A stretch of DNA of 64,000 bases from Pseudomonadota bacterium (GTDB lineage Bacteria > Desulfobacterota > Desulfarculia > Desulfarculales > Desulfarculaceae): the NCBI GenBank assembly GCA_018896025.1, contig JAHIND010000016.1:62001-126000 (forward strand), given 5' to 3'. Below, piece after piece: positions 9,117-17,849 of the stretch (its first letter is position 1; each line of letters begins with the position of its first letter). The position numbers and the translations under genes were made by a program. Under the pieces are notes generated by a model. The model worked only from the letters and a program-made list of their open reading frames with translations, was not told where the DNA came from and searched no databases.

Positions 9117-9545
9117 TCAAACTCCTTTCATGGGGTTGGGGCCCAGGGCCCGCAAAGCCTCGGCCCTTTGGCCGGCCATCTCCATTAAATCATCAAGGCT
9201 AAGGCCCGCGCCCCGGTCCAATCCCAGGCGCTCGGCACCCATGCCCACCTGCTCCAAAAGCTCCCGGCCGCGCGCGATGCGCTTTTCGGCCCGGTTGCTG
9301 CCCACCAGATGCTGGCAGGCCTTTTCGGGGCAAGCCGCTATCTGCAACCCGTCGCTGCCCTGCTCCAGCAGGCGCATGAGATGGGGAAGCTGCACCTTGC
9401 TGCTACAGGGCAAGAGCACCAGGCGGACGCTGAAACCGTTTCCGGCCCGGTTGCCCTGGACCGGCTTGACCTCGGCGGCCAGGCTCTGGCGACAGTAGAG
9501 CAGGGTGATCTGCGGCTGGAAATCTGCGGTCGAATTGTTGGCCAT
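9117..9545 (-). CDS. mvhD: MvhD/FlpD-family iron-sulfur electron-transfer protein
   Basis: This 142-residue protein resembles the delta subunit of methyl-viologen-reducing hydrogenase, a small [2Fe-2S] adaptor that passes electrons to HdrA-like flavoproteins. The cysteine pattern is visible: C18 in LLYCRQS, C47 in LPCSSKV, and C72/C77 in ACPEKACQHLVGSNRAEKR, the last resembling the family's CHYxxGN run. Some family cysteines are absent, for example only one at the first site. As the first gene of the operon before metV and metF, it probably links the reductase to an external electron carrier. The start is the ATG after a weak GGGAG sequence. Confidence 0.82.
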   Translation of the reverse strand: MANNSTADFQPQITLLYCRQSLAAEVKPVQGNRAGNGFSVRLVLLPCSSKVQLPHLMRLLEQGSDGLQIAACPEKACQHLVGSNRAEKRIARGRELLEQVGMGAERLGLDRGAGLSLDDLMEMAGQRAEALRALGPNPMKGV

Positions 9546-9770
9546 GGTCTAAAAAATCTCCCGGGTCCCCGCCCGGCGGCTAAGCCGGGGCCGGCCGCTC
9601 AAAATGACGTTGCGGCCGCCGGTTTGGTTGGCCGCGACAAGCCCCATGCCGCCTCCCTAGCCTGGGGAAGCGGCTTCTAGCCGGGGGTCGCGGATTGTGG
9701 ACTGCACCCGCCCCGCTAAGGGGCGGCCGGAGGGCTAAAACGGCCCTTGGCAAACACGGCAACCTTTGCC
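9546..9770 (-). promoter_or_regulatory. Structured 5' leader of the mvhD-metVF-glt operon
   Basis: About 220 nt lie between the predicted promoter and mvhD, with no convincing ORF. On the minus strand the RNA could fold into at least two strong hairpins: CCGCCCC/GGGGCGG, and GCCGC-TTCCC paired with GGGAG-GCGGC around AGGCTAG. Further GC-rich palindromes follow before the start. I could not match it to a known riboswitch class by eye. A regulatory role is inference. Confidence 0.35.
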
Positions 9771-9799
9771 TTTATGACAGAGGATTCCTTTATTGTCAA
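9771..9799 (-). promoter_or_regulatory. Predicted sigma-70 promoter of the mvhD operon
   Basis: On the minus strand a perfect TTGACA (9799-9794) is followed after 17 nt by CATAAA (9776-9771). It sits in the divergent region facing nrpR and is the best promoter-like pair there. Confidence 0.55.
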
Positions 9800-9991
9800 C
9801 ACCTGGGGCCGCGGCGGGGTTGCAAGGCCCGCTTCCTGTTGATTTAATGAGTTAAGACGTTGTTTTGCCCGTACAAAACGATAGTCGGCCATAGTTTAAG
9901 TTCAGGTTATGGGCCAGAGGCGGCAATCTTGCCGCATACGGTCTTGACTTCATGGACGGAAGCGGTTAGCGTTGGACCGATTGCCGGGGAG

Positions 9992-10004
9992 GGTAAATCC
10001 TACC
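9992..10004 (+). promoter_or_regulatory. Possible NrpR-like operator (GGTA-N5-TACC)
   Basis: A GGTA half-site and its inverted TACC are separated by 5 nt, immediately before the nrpR ribosome binding site. Archaeal NrpR operators described in methanogens are GGTA/GGAA type inverted repeats with a 6-nt spacer, so this is one base short. Autoregulation is possible but unproven. Confidence 0.3.
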
Positions 10005-10024
10005 AAACGGAAGGAGAGCACCTA

Positions 10025-11014
10025 GTGGACGAACGCAGCAGGCGCAAGATATTGGATGTACTCAGGGTGCTGTCCGAATCGGACAAGCCCCTGGGCGGCA
10101 CCCGTATCGCCCACGCCCTGGCCCTGGCGGGCAAGGACATGAGCCAGCGCACCATCCGTTACTACTTGAGTATTACGGATGAAGAGGGCCTCACCCAACA
10201 GGTGGGCCGCCGGGGGCGGCAACTCACCTCCGTGGGCCGCCGCGAGTTGGAAACCGCCTATGTGGTGGACAAGGTTGGCTTTGTGGCCGCCAGGGCCGAG
10301 GCGCTGATCTTCGGCATGGACTTCAAGCTTCGCCAGGGGCGCGGCAAGGTGGTGGTGAACCTTTCGGTGCTTCGGGCCGAGGACCTGCCCCGGGCCAAGG
10401 CCGTGATGCGTCGGGTGTTCCGGGCGGGCTACTCCCTGGGCGACCGCCTGCTCATAGGCCGTCCGGGCCAAAAGGTGGGCAGTTACACCCCCGGCCCCGG
10501 CGAGGTGGTGGTGGCCACGGTGTGCTCCATCGCCATCAACGGGGTGATGCTCGACGAAGGGGTGCCCATGACCAACCGCTTCGGCGGGCTGTTGCAGGTC
10601 AGCGACCACAAGCCGTTGCGCTTCACCCAGATCATCAACTACGACGGCACCACCCTGGATCCCCTGGAGATTTTCATCAAGGGACGCATGACCTCGGTGA
10701 GCCAGGCCGTGGCCACCGGCGAGGGGGTCATCGGGGCCAGCTTCCGCGAGATCCCCGCCCCGGCGGCGGAAAAGGCCCGCCGCCTGGCCGGACGCCTGGA
10801 GCGGGCCGGGCTGGGGGGGATCATCCTGGTGGGCCGTCCCGGCCAGCCCCTGCTGGAGGTGCCCCTGGCCACCGGGCGGGTGGGCCTGGTGGTGCGCGGG
10901 GGGCTCAACCCCATGGCCGCGGTGGAAGAAGAGGGCATAGTGACCACCAACCGCGCTTTCAGTCAACTGTTGCCCTTTGAGCAACTCAGCCGCTGGGAGG
11001 AGGTCCTGGCATGA
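10025..11014 (+). CDS. nrpR: NrpR-type nitrogen regulator (winged helix plus DUF128 domain)
   Basis: The protein is 329 residues from a GTG start, chosen because AAGGAGA ends 7 nt upstream and the family alignment begins at DERSRRKIL. Residues 1-65 form a winged helix-turn-helix (GTRIAHAL then SQRTIRYYL). The remainder is a single DUF128 (NrpR regulatory) domain, with TVCSIAINGVMLDEG, NRFGGLLQV, FTQIINYDGTTLDPLEIFIKG and IGASFREIPA. In methanogens NrpR represses nitrogen genes and is relieved by 2-oxoglutarate. Here it is divergent from the glutamate synthase operon, a likely target. Its stop overlaps the potassium channel start by 4 bp. One regulatory domain rather than two is a known variant. 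Confidence 0.9.
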   Translation: MDERSRRKILDVLRVLSESDKPLGGTRIAHALALAGKDMSQRTIRYYLSITDEEGLTQQVGRRGRQLTSVGRRELETAYVVDKVGFVAARAEALIFGMDFKLRQGRGKVVVNLSVLRAEDLPRAKAVMRRVFRAGYSLGDRLLIGRPGQKVGSYTPGPGEVVVATVCSIAINGVMLDEGVPMTNRFGGLLQVSDHKPLRFTQIINYDGTTLDPLEIFIKGRMTSVSQAVATGEGVIGASFREIPAPAAEKARRLAGRLERAGLGGIILVGRPGQPLLEVPLATGRVGLVVRGGLNPMAAVEEEGIVTTNRAFSQLLPFEQLSRWEEVLA

Positions 11015-11745
11015 TCATAGACCCGGCCGGTCCAGTGGCCAACCGCCGCTACCATCATAAGCTTCCCTGGTTCAAGTCCCGCCATTTGTGGCTGTTCGGC
11101 ACCATGATGCTCTATTTCTTGATGGTGCCTCTTATAGAGCAGTTGTTGCCGCGCACCAGGACCATCCTGGATTTGTTCATCATCCTGGTGCTGGTGGCCG
11201 CCGCTTACACGGTGATCGACCGTAAACGCACCTTTTTTCTGGCTCTGGTCCTGCTGGTCTCCGGCATGATTTTCGTGTTGGGCGACTACCATTGGCATCG
11301 CAACATAACTATGGTGCTCGGCTGCGTTTCTTTCGTGGGTTTTTTGGGCATCGTCATCTTCTCCATCCTCAAAGATGTGATGACTCAGAAAGAGGTCTCC
11401 TTTGACACTATCAGCGGGTCGCTCAACGGCTACCTGCTCATAGGCATGATGTGGGGATTCGCCTACCAGGCGGTGGAGTCGGCCTGGCCCGGCTCCTTTG
11501 CCATCGCCGAAGGGGTCCACAAACTGGCCGGAGTGTCGGCCTACGTGGGGCCCCAGTTGTCCTCGCTTTTCTATTTCAGCTTTGTAACCATTACTACCAC
11601 CGGCTATGGGGACATAACCCCTTTGAGCACGATTGCCGGGCAGTTGGCCATCACCGAATCGGTGGTGGGACAGTTCTATATGGTGGTGTTGGTGGCGCGC
11701 CTGGTGAGCCTTCACACCATGACTTCCAAAGGAAATGAACGATAA
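11011..11745 (+). CDS. Two-pore-helix potassium channel family protein
   Basis: This 244-residue inner-membrane protein has about six hydrophobic segments and a pore loop with the canonical selectivity filter TTTGYGD (about residues 193-199), followed by a last transmembrane helix. The short C-terminus lacks an RCK/TrkA-N regulatory domain, so gating is probably simple or depends on another protein. The gene starts inside the nrpR stop codon (ATGA), implying translational coupling to a nitrogen regulator. Potassium or possibly ammonium-linked ion balance is a plausible reason, but this is inference. No terminator is obvious before the efflux operon. Confidence 0.88.
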   Translation: MIIDPAGPVANRRYHHKLPWFKSRHLWLFGTMMLYFLMVPLIEQLLPRTRTILDLFIILVLVAAAYTVIDRKRTFFLALVLLVSGMIFVLGDYHWHRNITMVLGCVSFVGFLGIVIFSILKDVMTQKEVSFDTISGSLNGYLLIGMMWGFAYQAVESAWPGSFAIAEGVHKLAGVSAYVGPQLSSLFYFSFVTITTTGYGDITPLSTIAGQLAITESVVGQFYMVVLVARLVSLHTMTSKGNER

Positions 11746-11758
11746 CGCCCTCAATAAG

Positions 11759-11807
11759 TTGCTATATTGCCAAGCATGTTGACAATAGCAAGACTTTCCA
11801 ACAAGAT
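11759..11807 (+). promoter_or_regulatory. Predicted promoter with overlapping inverted repeat before the efflux operon
   Basis: TTGACA (11779-11784) and CAAGAT (11802-11807) are 17 nt apart. An inverted repeat, TTGCTAtaTTG (11759-11769) and CAATAGCAA (11783-11791), overlaps the -35 element. That is a typical place for a repressor of an RND pump, although no repressor gene is adjacent. Confidence 0.4.
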
Positions 11808-11834
11808 GAGCAAGACTCAAGGAGGGCGAAAAGA

Positions 11835-13322
11835 ATGCATCGTTGCTTGCGGAGCCTGAGCAAATCATCTGGATTGGTCGCTGTCGGCATAGCTCTGTCC
11901 GCCCTGTTGGTTATGTCCGGCTGCATGAAGGTGGGGCCGGATTACAAACCGCCCAAGACTCAGGTTCCCGCTTCCTGGCAGGAATCCAACGATCCCGCTT
12001 TGGTCAAACAGCAGGCCGACCTGACCAAATGGTGGACCGTATTCCAGGACCCCCTGTTGACCGCGCTGATCAAGCGGGCCGACACCGGCAACCTTGATCT
12101 CAAGGTGGCCGTGGCCAGAGTGAAAGAGGCTCGGGCTCAACTGGGAGTCGTGCTGGGCTCGGAGCTTCCCGCGGTGGATGCCCCGGCATCGGCCATTCGC
12201 CAGCAATACAGCGAAAAAGACCTGACCCGCAGCGGGCTGCTTGGCAACAACATCTCCCTGGGCCTGGAGGCCAGCTGGGAGATCGACCTGTTCGGCCGGG
12301 TGCGGCGCTCGGTGGAGGCGGCCCAGGCCGACTTCCAGGCCAGCCAGGAAGATCGCGTCGGGGTGATGGTGGCCCTCTACTCCCAGGTGGCCCAGACCTA
12401 CCTGGTGGTGCGCACCCTGCAAGCGCGCATATCCGCCACCACCGAAAACATCGAATCCCAAAAGGGCGTGCTCAAGCTCACCCAATCCCGTTTTAAATGG
12501 GGCCTGGCCACGGACCTCGACGTCTCCCAGGCCCAGACGGTCTTGGGCAGCTCCCAGGCCCAGTTGCCTCCCCTCAAGAGCGACCTCAGTCAGTCTTTGA
12601 ATACCTTGGCGCTGCTGTTGGGCCTGCCTCCCAACTCGGTGACCCCGGAACTGATACGGCCCCGGCCCATTCCCGTGCCTCCGGCCAGGGTGGCGGTGGG
12701 GGTGCCGGCCGACCTGTTGCGCCAGCGCCCGGACGTCAGGAGCGCGGAGCGCCAGCTGGCCGCGGCCACTGCTCGCATCGGGGTGGCCACCGCCGATCTG
12801 TATCCTCGTTTCAGCCTCATCGGCTCCCTGGGGACCGCGGCCACCACCGGCGGCAACCTGTTCACCGGGGGCAGCACCTTCTTTTCCATAGGCCCCAGCA
12901 TGTCCTGGAACCTGTTCGCCGGCGGCAGCATTCGGGCCCAGATAAAAGTGCAGGACGCCCAGGCCGAGCAGGCCCTGTTGACTTATGAAAGCACCGTGCT
13001 CTCCGCCCTCAAGGAGGGGGAGGACGCCATGGTGGCTTTCCAGCAGGAAAAGCTGCGCCAGCAATATTTGCGGACCACGGTGAAGGCCTCGCGCCGCGCC
13101 TTGAAGCTGGCCATTCGTTTGTACAAAGAGGGTTTGCAGGATTTCCAGCGGGTGCTGGACGCCCAACGTAACCTGTTCGACTATGACAACCAACTGGCTG
13201 CCTCGCGCGGACAGGTGGCCATAAATCTGGTCAACATCTACCAGGCCCTGGGGGGCGGCTGGGATCCCGCGGTCAAAGGCGAGACTCCGCCCAACAACGC
13301 ACTTGAGGCGGCTAGCCGCTAG
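11835..13322 (+). CDS. Outer membrane efflux lipoprotein (NodT/OprM family)
   Basis: The 495-residue protein begins with a lipoprotein signal ending in VMSGCMK. The family start VGPDYKPP follows, then two outer membrane efflux protein repeats rich in coiled helices (for example EASWEIDLFGRVRR and PADLLRQRPDVRSAERQLAAA). The second repeat contains SMSWNLFAGGSI. It forms the trimeric outer membrane duct of a tripartite pump. A strong AAGGAGG lies 8 nt before the ATG. The adaptor and pump genes follow in the same operon in the order duct-adaptor-pump. Confidence 0.93.
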   Translation: MHRCLRSLSKSSGLVAVGIALSALLVMSGCMKVGPDYKPPKTQVPASWQESNDPALVKQQADLTKWWTVFQDPLLTALIKRADTGNLDLKVAVARVKEARAQLGVVLGSELPAVDAPASAIRQQYSEKDLTRSGLLGNNISLGLEASWEIDLFGRVRRSVEAAQADFQASQEDRVGVMVALYSQVAQTYLVVRTLQARISATTENIESQKGVLKLTQSRFKWGLATDLDVSQAQTVLGSSQAQLPPLKSDLSQSLNTLALLLGLPPNSVTPELIRPRPIPVPPARVAVGVPADLLRQRPDVRSAERQLAAATARIGVATADLYPRFSLIGSLGTAATTGGNLFTGGSTFFSIGPSMSWNLFAGGSIRAQIKVQDAQAEQALLTYESTVLSALKEGEDAMVAFQQEKLRQQYLRTTVKASRRALKLAIRLYKEGLQDFQRVLDAQRNLFDYDNQLAASRGQVAINLVNIYQALGGGWDPAVKGETPPNNALEAASR

Positions 13323-13355
13323 GGCAGACGCCGCGCACCTTCAAGGGAAATTGCC

Positions 13356-14609
13356 ATGATCAAGGGGATAAGCAAACAGGCGCTAACCGCCTTGGCCATC
13401 TTGGCCGGGCTCACTTTTGCAGCTGCCGGTTGCGACCGCGGCGAAAACAAGTTCGCCGCTCCTCCGCCGCCCACGGTGACGGTGGCCAAACCGGTCACCC
13501 GCACGGTCACCAACTACGCGGTGTACACCGGCAATACCCAGGCGCAGTTTTCCGTGGATATCAACGCGCGGGTGGAGGGCCAGCTCAGAAGCGTCAACTT
13601 CGAGGTGGGCAGCCGGGTGAAAAAGGGCCAACTGCTCTTTGTCATCGAGCCTGAGCCCTACCAGGCCAAGGTGGATATCGCCCTGGCCAACCTGGCCGTG
13701 GCCAAGGCCCAGCTGAAACTGGCCCAGGCCACCCTGGTGCGCAAGGAAAACGCCTACAAGGACCGCGCGGTGAGCGAGGTCGACGTGATCCAGGCCAAGG
13801 CCCAGGAAGCCGAGGCCATCGCCCAGGTGCAATCGGCCGATGCCCAAGTTGAGCGGGCCCGCATCGACTACGGCTACACCCATATTCACGCCCCCATCAG
13901 CGGGCGCGTCTCGCGGAACCTGGTGGATGTGGGCAACCTGGTGGGGGCCGGCTCCACCACCAAGCTCACTTCCATCGTCATGGACGATCCCATTTACGCC
14001 TATTTCACCGTGGCCGAAGCCGATGTCATGGAATACCGCGACAATCAGCGGGACAAGGAGCTGCCCCTGAACGACAAGGGCTATCCCCTGGCCAACCTGG
14101 GCGCTTCCAACGAAGAAAACTACCCCCACAAGGGCTACCTGGACTGGATCGACAACAAGGTTGACACCGGCACCGGCACCATCCAGGTGCGCGGGGTGTT
14201 CCCCAACGCCGACGGCGTGCTCCTGCCCGGCCTGTTCGTGCGGGTGCAGGTGCCGGTGGGCATCATCAAGGACGCCATCCTCACCGAGGACCGCGCCTTG
14301 GGACGCGATCAGCGCGGCACCTACCTGCTGGTGGTGGACAAGGACAACGTGGTGCAGTACCGGCCGGTGGAAACCGGGCCGCTGCAGTCGGACGGCAAGG
14401 TAGTCATCCTCAAGGGCATCAAAGTGGATGACGTGGTGGTGATCAACGGCCTGCAAAGGGTGCGCCCCGGGGCCAAATGCACCCCCATGACCCAGGAGCA
14501 GGTGGAACAGGCCCAAGCCGCGGCCCGGCAAAAGGCCACGGCCCAGCAAAAGGGCCAGGCCAAGCCGGAAGCCCCGGCCAAGGAAAAGCCCGCCAAGGGC
14601 GAAAAGTAG
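13356..14609 (+). CDS. RND efflux periplasmic adaptor (membrane fusion protein, AcrA type)
   Basis: The 417-residue product has a lipoprotein-type signal (LTFAAAGCDRG). It is followed by the adaptor architecture: a biotinyl-lipoyl-like half (VEGQLRSVNFEVGSRVKKGQLLF), a coiled hairpin with AKAQLKLAQATLVRKE, the second lipoyl half (THIHAPISGRVSRN), a beta-barrel and a membrane-proximal domain. A Lys/Ala/Pro-rich tail of about 40 residues ends it. It bridges the inner membrane pump encoded 10 bp downstream and the outer membrane duct encoded upstream. Confidence 0.93.
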   Translation: MIKGISKQALTALAILAGLTFAAAGCDRGENKFAAPPPPTVTVAKPVTRTVTNYAVYTGNTQAQFSVDINARVEGQLRSVNFEVGSRVKKGQLLFVIEPEPYQAKVDIALANLAVAKAQLKLAQATLVRKENAYKDRAVSEVDVIQAKAQEAEAIAQVQSADAQVERARIDYGYTHIHAPISGRVSRNLVDVGNLVGAGSTTKLTSIVMDDPIYAYFTVAEADVMEYRDNQRDKELPLNDKGYPLANLGASNEENYPHKGYLDWIDNKVDTGTGTIQVRGVFPNADGVLLPGLFVRVQVPVGIIKDAILTEDRALGRDQRGTYLLVVDKDNVVQYRPVETGPLQSDGKVVILKGIKVDDVVVINGLQRVRPGAKCTPMTQEQVEQAQAAARQKATAQQKGQAKPEAPAKEKPAKGEK

Positions 14610-14619
14610 GCGGGTTTAA

Positions 14620-17600
14620 ATGTTCTCACGCTTTTTCATCAACAGGCCTATCTTCGCGGCGGTGATGTCCATCGTCATCGTGCTGGGCGGCTTGCTTACC
14701 TTGGTGGGCCTGCCGATATCCCAGTACCCCAATATCGAGCCTCCCACGGTCACAGTGACCGCCAACTACCCCGGAGCCAGCGCCACCGTCGTGGCCGACA
14801 CCGTGGCCCAGCCCATCGAGGAGCAGGTCAACGGCGTGGAAGGCATGATCTACATGTCCTCCAACAGCGCCTCGGACGGTTCCTATACCCTGACCGTCAC
14901 CTTCGAGACCGGCACCGATCAGGACATGGCCCAGGTGCTGGTGCAAAACCGGGTGGGCATCGCCACCCCCAAGCTGCCTGAAGAGGTAAGGCGCCTGGGC
15001 GTGACCACCAAGAAGAAGTCCACCAACTTCGCCATGTGCATCAACTTGCTGGACACCAAGGGCCTCTACGACGATATCTTCCTGGCCAACTACGCCACCA
15101 TCAGCATCAAGGACGAACTGTCCCGTGTCTACGGGGTGGGCGACGTTCAGGTCTACGGAGCCGGCGACTACAGCATGCGCCTGTGGCTGGACCCCCAAAA
15201 GCTCAAGACCTACAGCCTGACCACCGATGACGTGTCCTCGGCCATCCAAGAGCAGAACGTGCAGGTGGCCGCGGGCGTCATAGGCCAACGGCCGGCCCCC
15301 AAGGGCCAGAACTTCCAGCTTACGGTCAACGTGCTGGGCCGCCTGGCCGACGTGAACCAATTCGAGCAGATCATCATAAAGACCGGCTCCGACGGACGCA
15401 TCGTGCGGGTCAAGGACGTGGCCAGGGTGGAGTTGGGCGCCCAGACCTACACCATCAGCAGCCAGATGAACAAAAAGCCCACGGCCACCATCATGGTCTA
15501 TCAGCTGCCGGGCGCCAACCTGCTGCAGATATCCGACAACTGCCGCGAGGTTCTCAAAAGGCTGGGCAGCAGCTTCCCGCAGGGCCTGGAGTCGATCGTC
15601 ACCTACGACGCCTCCGACGTGGTGCGCGCTTCCATCAAGGAGATCGTGGAAACCCTGGTCATCGCGGCCATCCTGGTTATTTTGACGGTGTTCGTGTTTT
15701 TGCAGGACATCAGGGCCACCCTGATCCCGGCCATCACCATCCCCGTTTCGCTCATCGGCACCTTCGCGGTCATGGGCATCCTTGGCTTTTCCATCAACAC
15801 CCTGACTCTGTTCGGATTGGTGTTAGCCATCGGCATTGTGGTGGACGACGCCATCGTCGTGGTGGAGAACTGCGCCCGAAATATAGATGAACACGGGCTC
15901 AGTTCCAAAGAAGCGGCCGTTAAGTCCATGGAGGAGATATCCGGCGCGGTCATCGCCACCACTTTGGTGCTGCTGGCGGTGTTCATCCCCACCGCCTTCA
16001 TGGGTGGCATGACCGGCATCCTCTACAAGCAGTTCGCCCTGACCATCGCCACGGCCACCTTCTTCAGCGCCATCAATGCTCTGACCATGAGCCCGGCCCT
16101 GTGCGCCCTGCTGCTCCGGCCCACCCCGGAACACCGCAACTGGTTCTGGCGCGGCTTCAACACCTTCCTGAGCTGGTCCACCAACCGCTACGAGGGCATC
16201 GTGGGGTTGGTGGTGCGCAAGCTGGGCATTTCCATGATCGTCTACGTCATCCTGGCCGTGGTGGCCTTCTACACCATGACCCACACCGCCACCGGCTTCG
16301 TGCCCGTGGAGGACCAGGGTTACGCGGTGAGCACCGTCCAGCTGCCCGACGGCGCCAGCCTGCAACGCACCCAGGAGGTGGTGAACCACGTCAACCAGAT
16401 CATCGCCGGCACCCCGGGCGTGGCCTACAACATATCTCTCACCGGCCTGTCCTTGTTGGACAACACCGCCAACTCCAACACCGGCGCGGCGATCGTCGTG
16501 TACAAGAGTTGGGACGACAGGGCCGGCAAGCCCGGCGAGAGCCAACGAGACATGTTGATGCGCATCAACTACGGCATGATGCAGATTCAAGAGGCCACGG
16601 CCATGGCCTTTCCCACGCCGGCTCTCCCCGGTTTGGGCCTGGCCGGAGGCTTTGAGTACCAGTTGCAGGACCGCGGAGCCAGCGGTTCGCAGAGCCTGCA
16701 AAACATGGCCTACGAGCTTATTCAGGACGGCAACGGTCAGGCCGGGCTAACCGGCATGTACACTTCGTTCCGGGCCGACGTGCCTCAGTTGTTCGTCAAC
16801 GTGGACCGCACCAAGGTGAAGAGCCTGGGCGTCCCCCTGTCCTCGGTGTTCGACACCCTCCAAGCCTATCTGGGCTCCAGCTACGTTAACGACTTCAACA
16901 AGTTCGGGCGCACCTTCCAGGTGAACATGCAGGCCGAGGCCCGCTTCCGGGCCCATTCCCAGGACATCTCCAGCCTACAGGTGCGCAACGCCTCGGGCCA
17001 GATGGTGCCCATGGGCACCCTGGCCACCATCCAAAGCACCATTGGCCCCCAGGTTCTGCCCCGCTTCAACCTGTATCCGGCGGCCACCATCCGCGGCAAC
17101 GCCGCGCCGGGCTACAGTTCCGGGGAGGCCATCGAGCTTTTGAAAAACATGTCCGCGCAGAAGTTGCCCTCATCCATGGGTTACGCCTGGAGCGGCATCA
17201 CCTACCAGGAGGTGGTGGCCGGCGGCAGCGGCGCGGTGGTGTTCGTGGTGGCGGTGATCTTCGTGTTCTTGGTGCTGGCGGCTCAGTATGAAAGCTGGAA
17301 GCTGCCGGTGCCGGTCCTCCTGGCGGTGCCTCTGGCCCTTTTGGGGGCCTTTGCCGCAGTGCAGATCCGCTCCCTGGACAACAACGTCTACACCCAAATA
17401 GGCCTTGTGCTCCTTGTGGGTTTGGCCACAAAAAACGCGATTCTGATCGTGGAGTTTGCCCGAGATCTGCACAAAGAGGGCAAAAGCATCGTGGATGCGG
17501 CCATGGAGGCGTCCAAGCTGCGCTTCCGCCCCATTCTCATGACCGCCTTCTCCTTTATCCTGGGCGTGCTGCCCCTGGTGGTGGCCTCCGGAGCCGGGGC

Positions 17601-17799
17601 CGGGGCCCGTATCGCCCTGGGAACCGCGGTGTTCGGCGGCATGCTGGCGGCGACCTTGCTGGGAGTGGTCTTCGTGCCCGGCCTGTTCGTGCTCTTCGAG
17701 CGCATGGGCTTTAAAAAGCAAAAGGCCGACGACGGGCAAGCGGCCCCACCCAAAGAGCTGGCGACCACCAAGCCGGCCACGGACGGACAAGGCCAGTAG
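14620..17799 (+). CDS. RND multidrug efflux transporter (HAE1/AcrB family)
   Basis: At 1059 residues this is the full length expected for a proton-driven AcrB-like pump. It begins MFSRFFINRPIFAAVMS, the standard first helix. The transmembrane helix 4 motif GLVLAIGIVVDDAIVVVEN (about residues 398-416) carries the paired Asp residues for proton relay. The second half repeats the layout with GLATKNAILIVEFARD. Two large periplasmic porter loops are present. Substrates cannot be read from sequence; HAE1 pumps usually export hydrophobic or amphiphilic compounds. Confidence 0.95.
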   Translation: MFSRFFINRPIFAAVMSIVIVLGGLLTLVGLPISQYPNIEPPTVTVTANYPGASATVVADTVAQPIEEQVNGVEGMIYMSSNSASDGSYTLTVTFETGTDQDMAQVLVQNRVGIATPKLPEEVRRLGVTTKKKSTNFAMCINLLDTKGLYDDIFLANYATISIKDELSRVYGVGDVQVYGAGDYSMRLWLDPQKLKTYSLTTDDVSSAIQEQNVQVAAGVIGQRPAPKGQNFQLTVNVLGRLADVNQFEQIIIKTGSDGRIVRVKDVARVELGAQTYTISSQMNKKPTATIMVYQLPGANLLQISDNCREVLKRLGSSFPQGLESIVTYDASDVVRASIKEIVETLVIAAILVILTVFVFLQDIRATLIPAITIPVSLIGTFAVMGILGFSINTLTLFGLVLAIGIVVDDAIVVVENCARNIDEHGLSSKEAAVKSMEEISGAVIATTLVLLAVFIPTAFMGGMTGILYKQFALTIATATFFSAINALTMSPALCALLLRPTPEHRNWFWRGFNTFLSWSTNRYEGIVGLVVRKLGISMIVYVILAVVAFYTMTHTATGFVPVEDQGYAVSTVQLPDGASLQRTQEVVNHVNQIIAGTPGVAYNISLTGLSLLDNTANSNTGAAIVVYKSWDDRAGKPGESQRDMLMRINYGMMQIQEATAMAFPTPALPGLGLAGGFEYQLQDRGASGSQSLQNMAYELIQDGNGQAGLTGMYTSFRADVPQLFVNVDRTKVKSLGVPLSSVFDTLQAYLGSSYVNDFNKFGRTFQVNMQAEARFRAHSQDISSLQVRNASGQMVPMGTLATIQSTIGPQVLPRFNLYPAATIRGNAAPGYSSGEAIELLKNMSAQKLPSSMGYAWSGITYQEVVAGGSGAVVFVVAVIFVFLVLAAQYESWKLPVPVLLAVPLALLGAFAAVQIRSLDNNVYTQIGLVLLVGLATKNAILIVEFARDLHKEGKSIVDAAMEASKLRFRPILMTAFSFILGVLPLVVASGAGAGARIALGTAVFGGMLAATLLGVVFVPGLFVLFERMGFKKQKADDGQAAPPKELATTKPATDGQGQ

Positions 17800-17849
17800 C
17801 CCAGGAACGAGTCGACGTCCCAAATGAATCACAGGGGGAGGGGAAGGCC

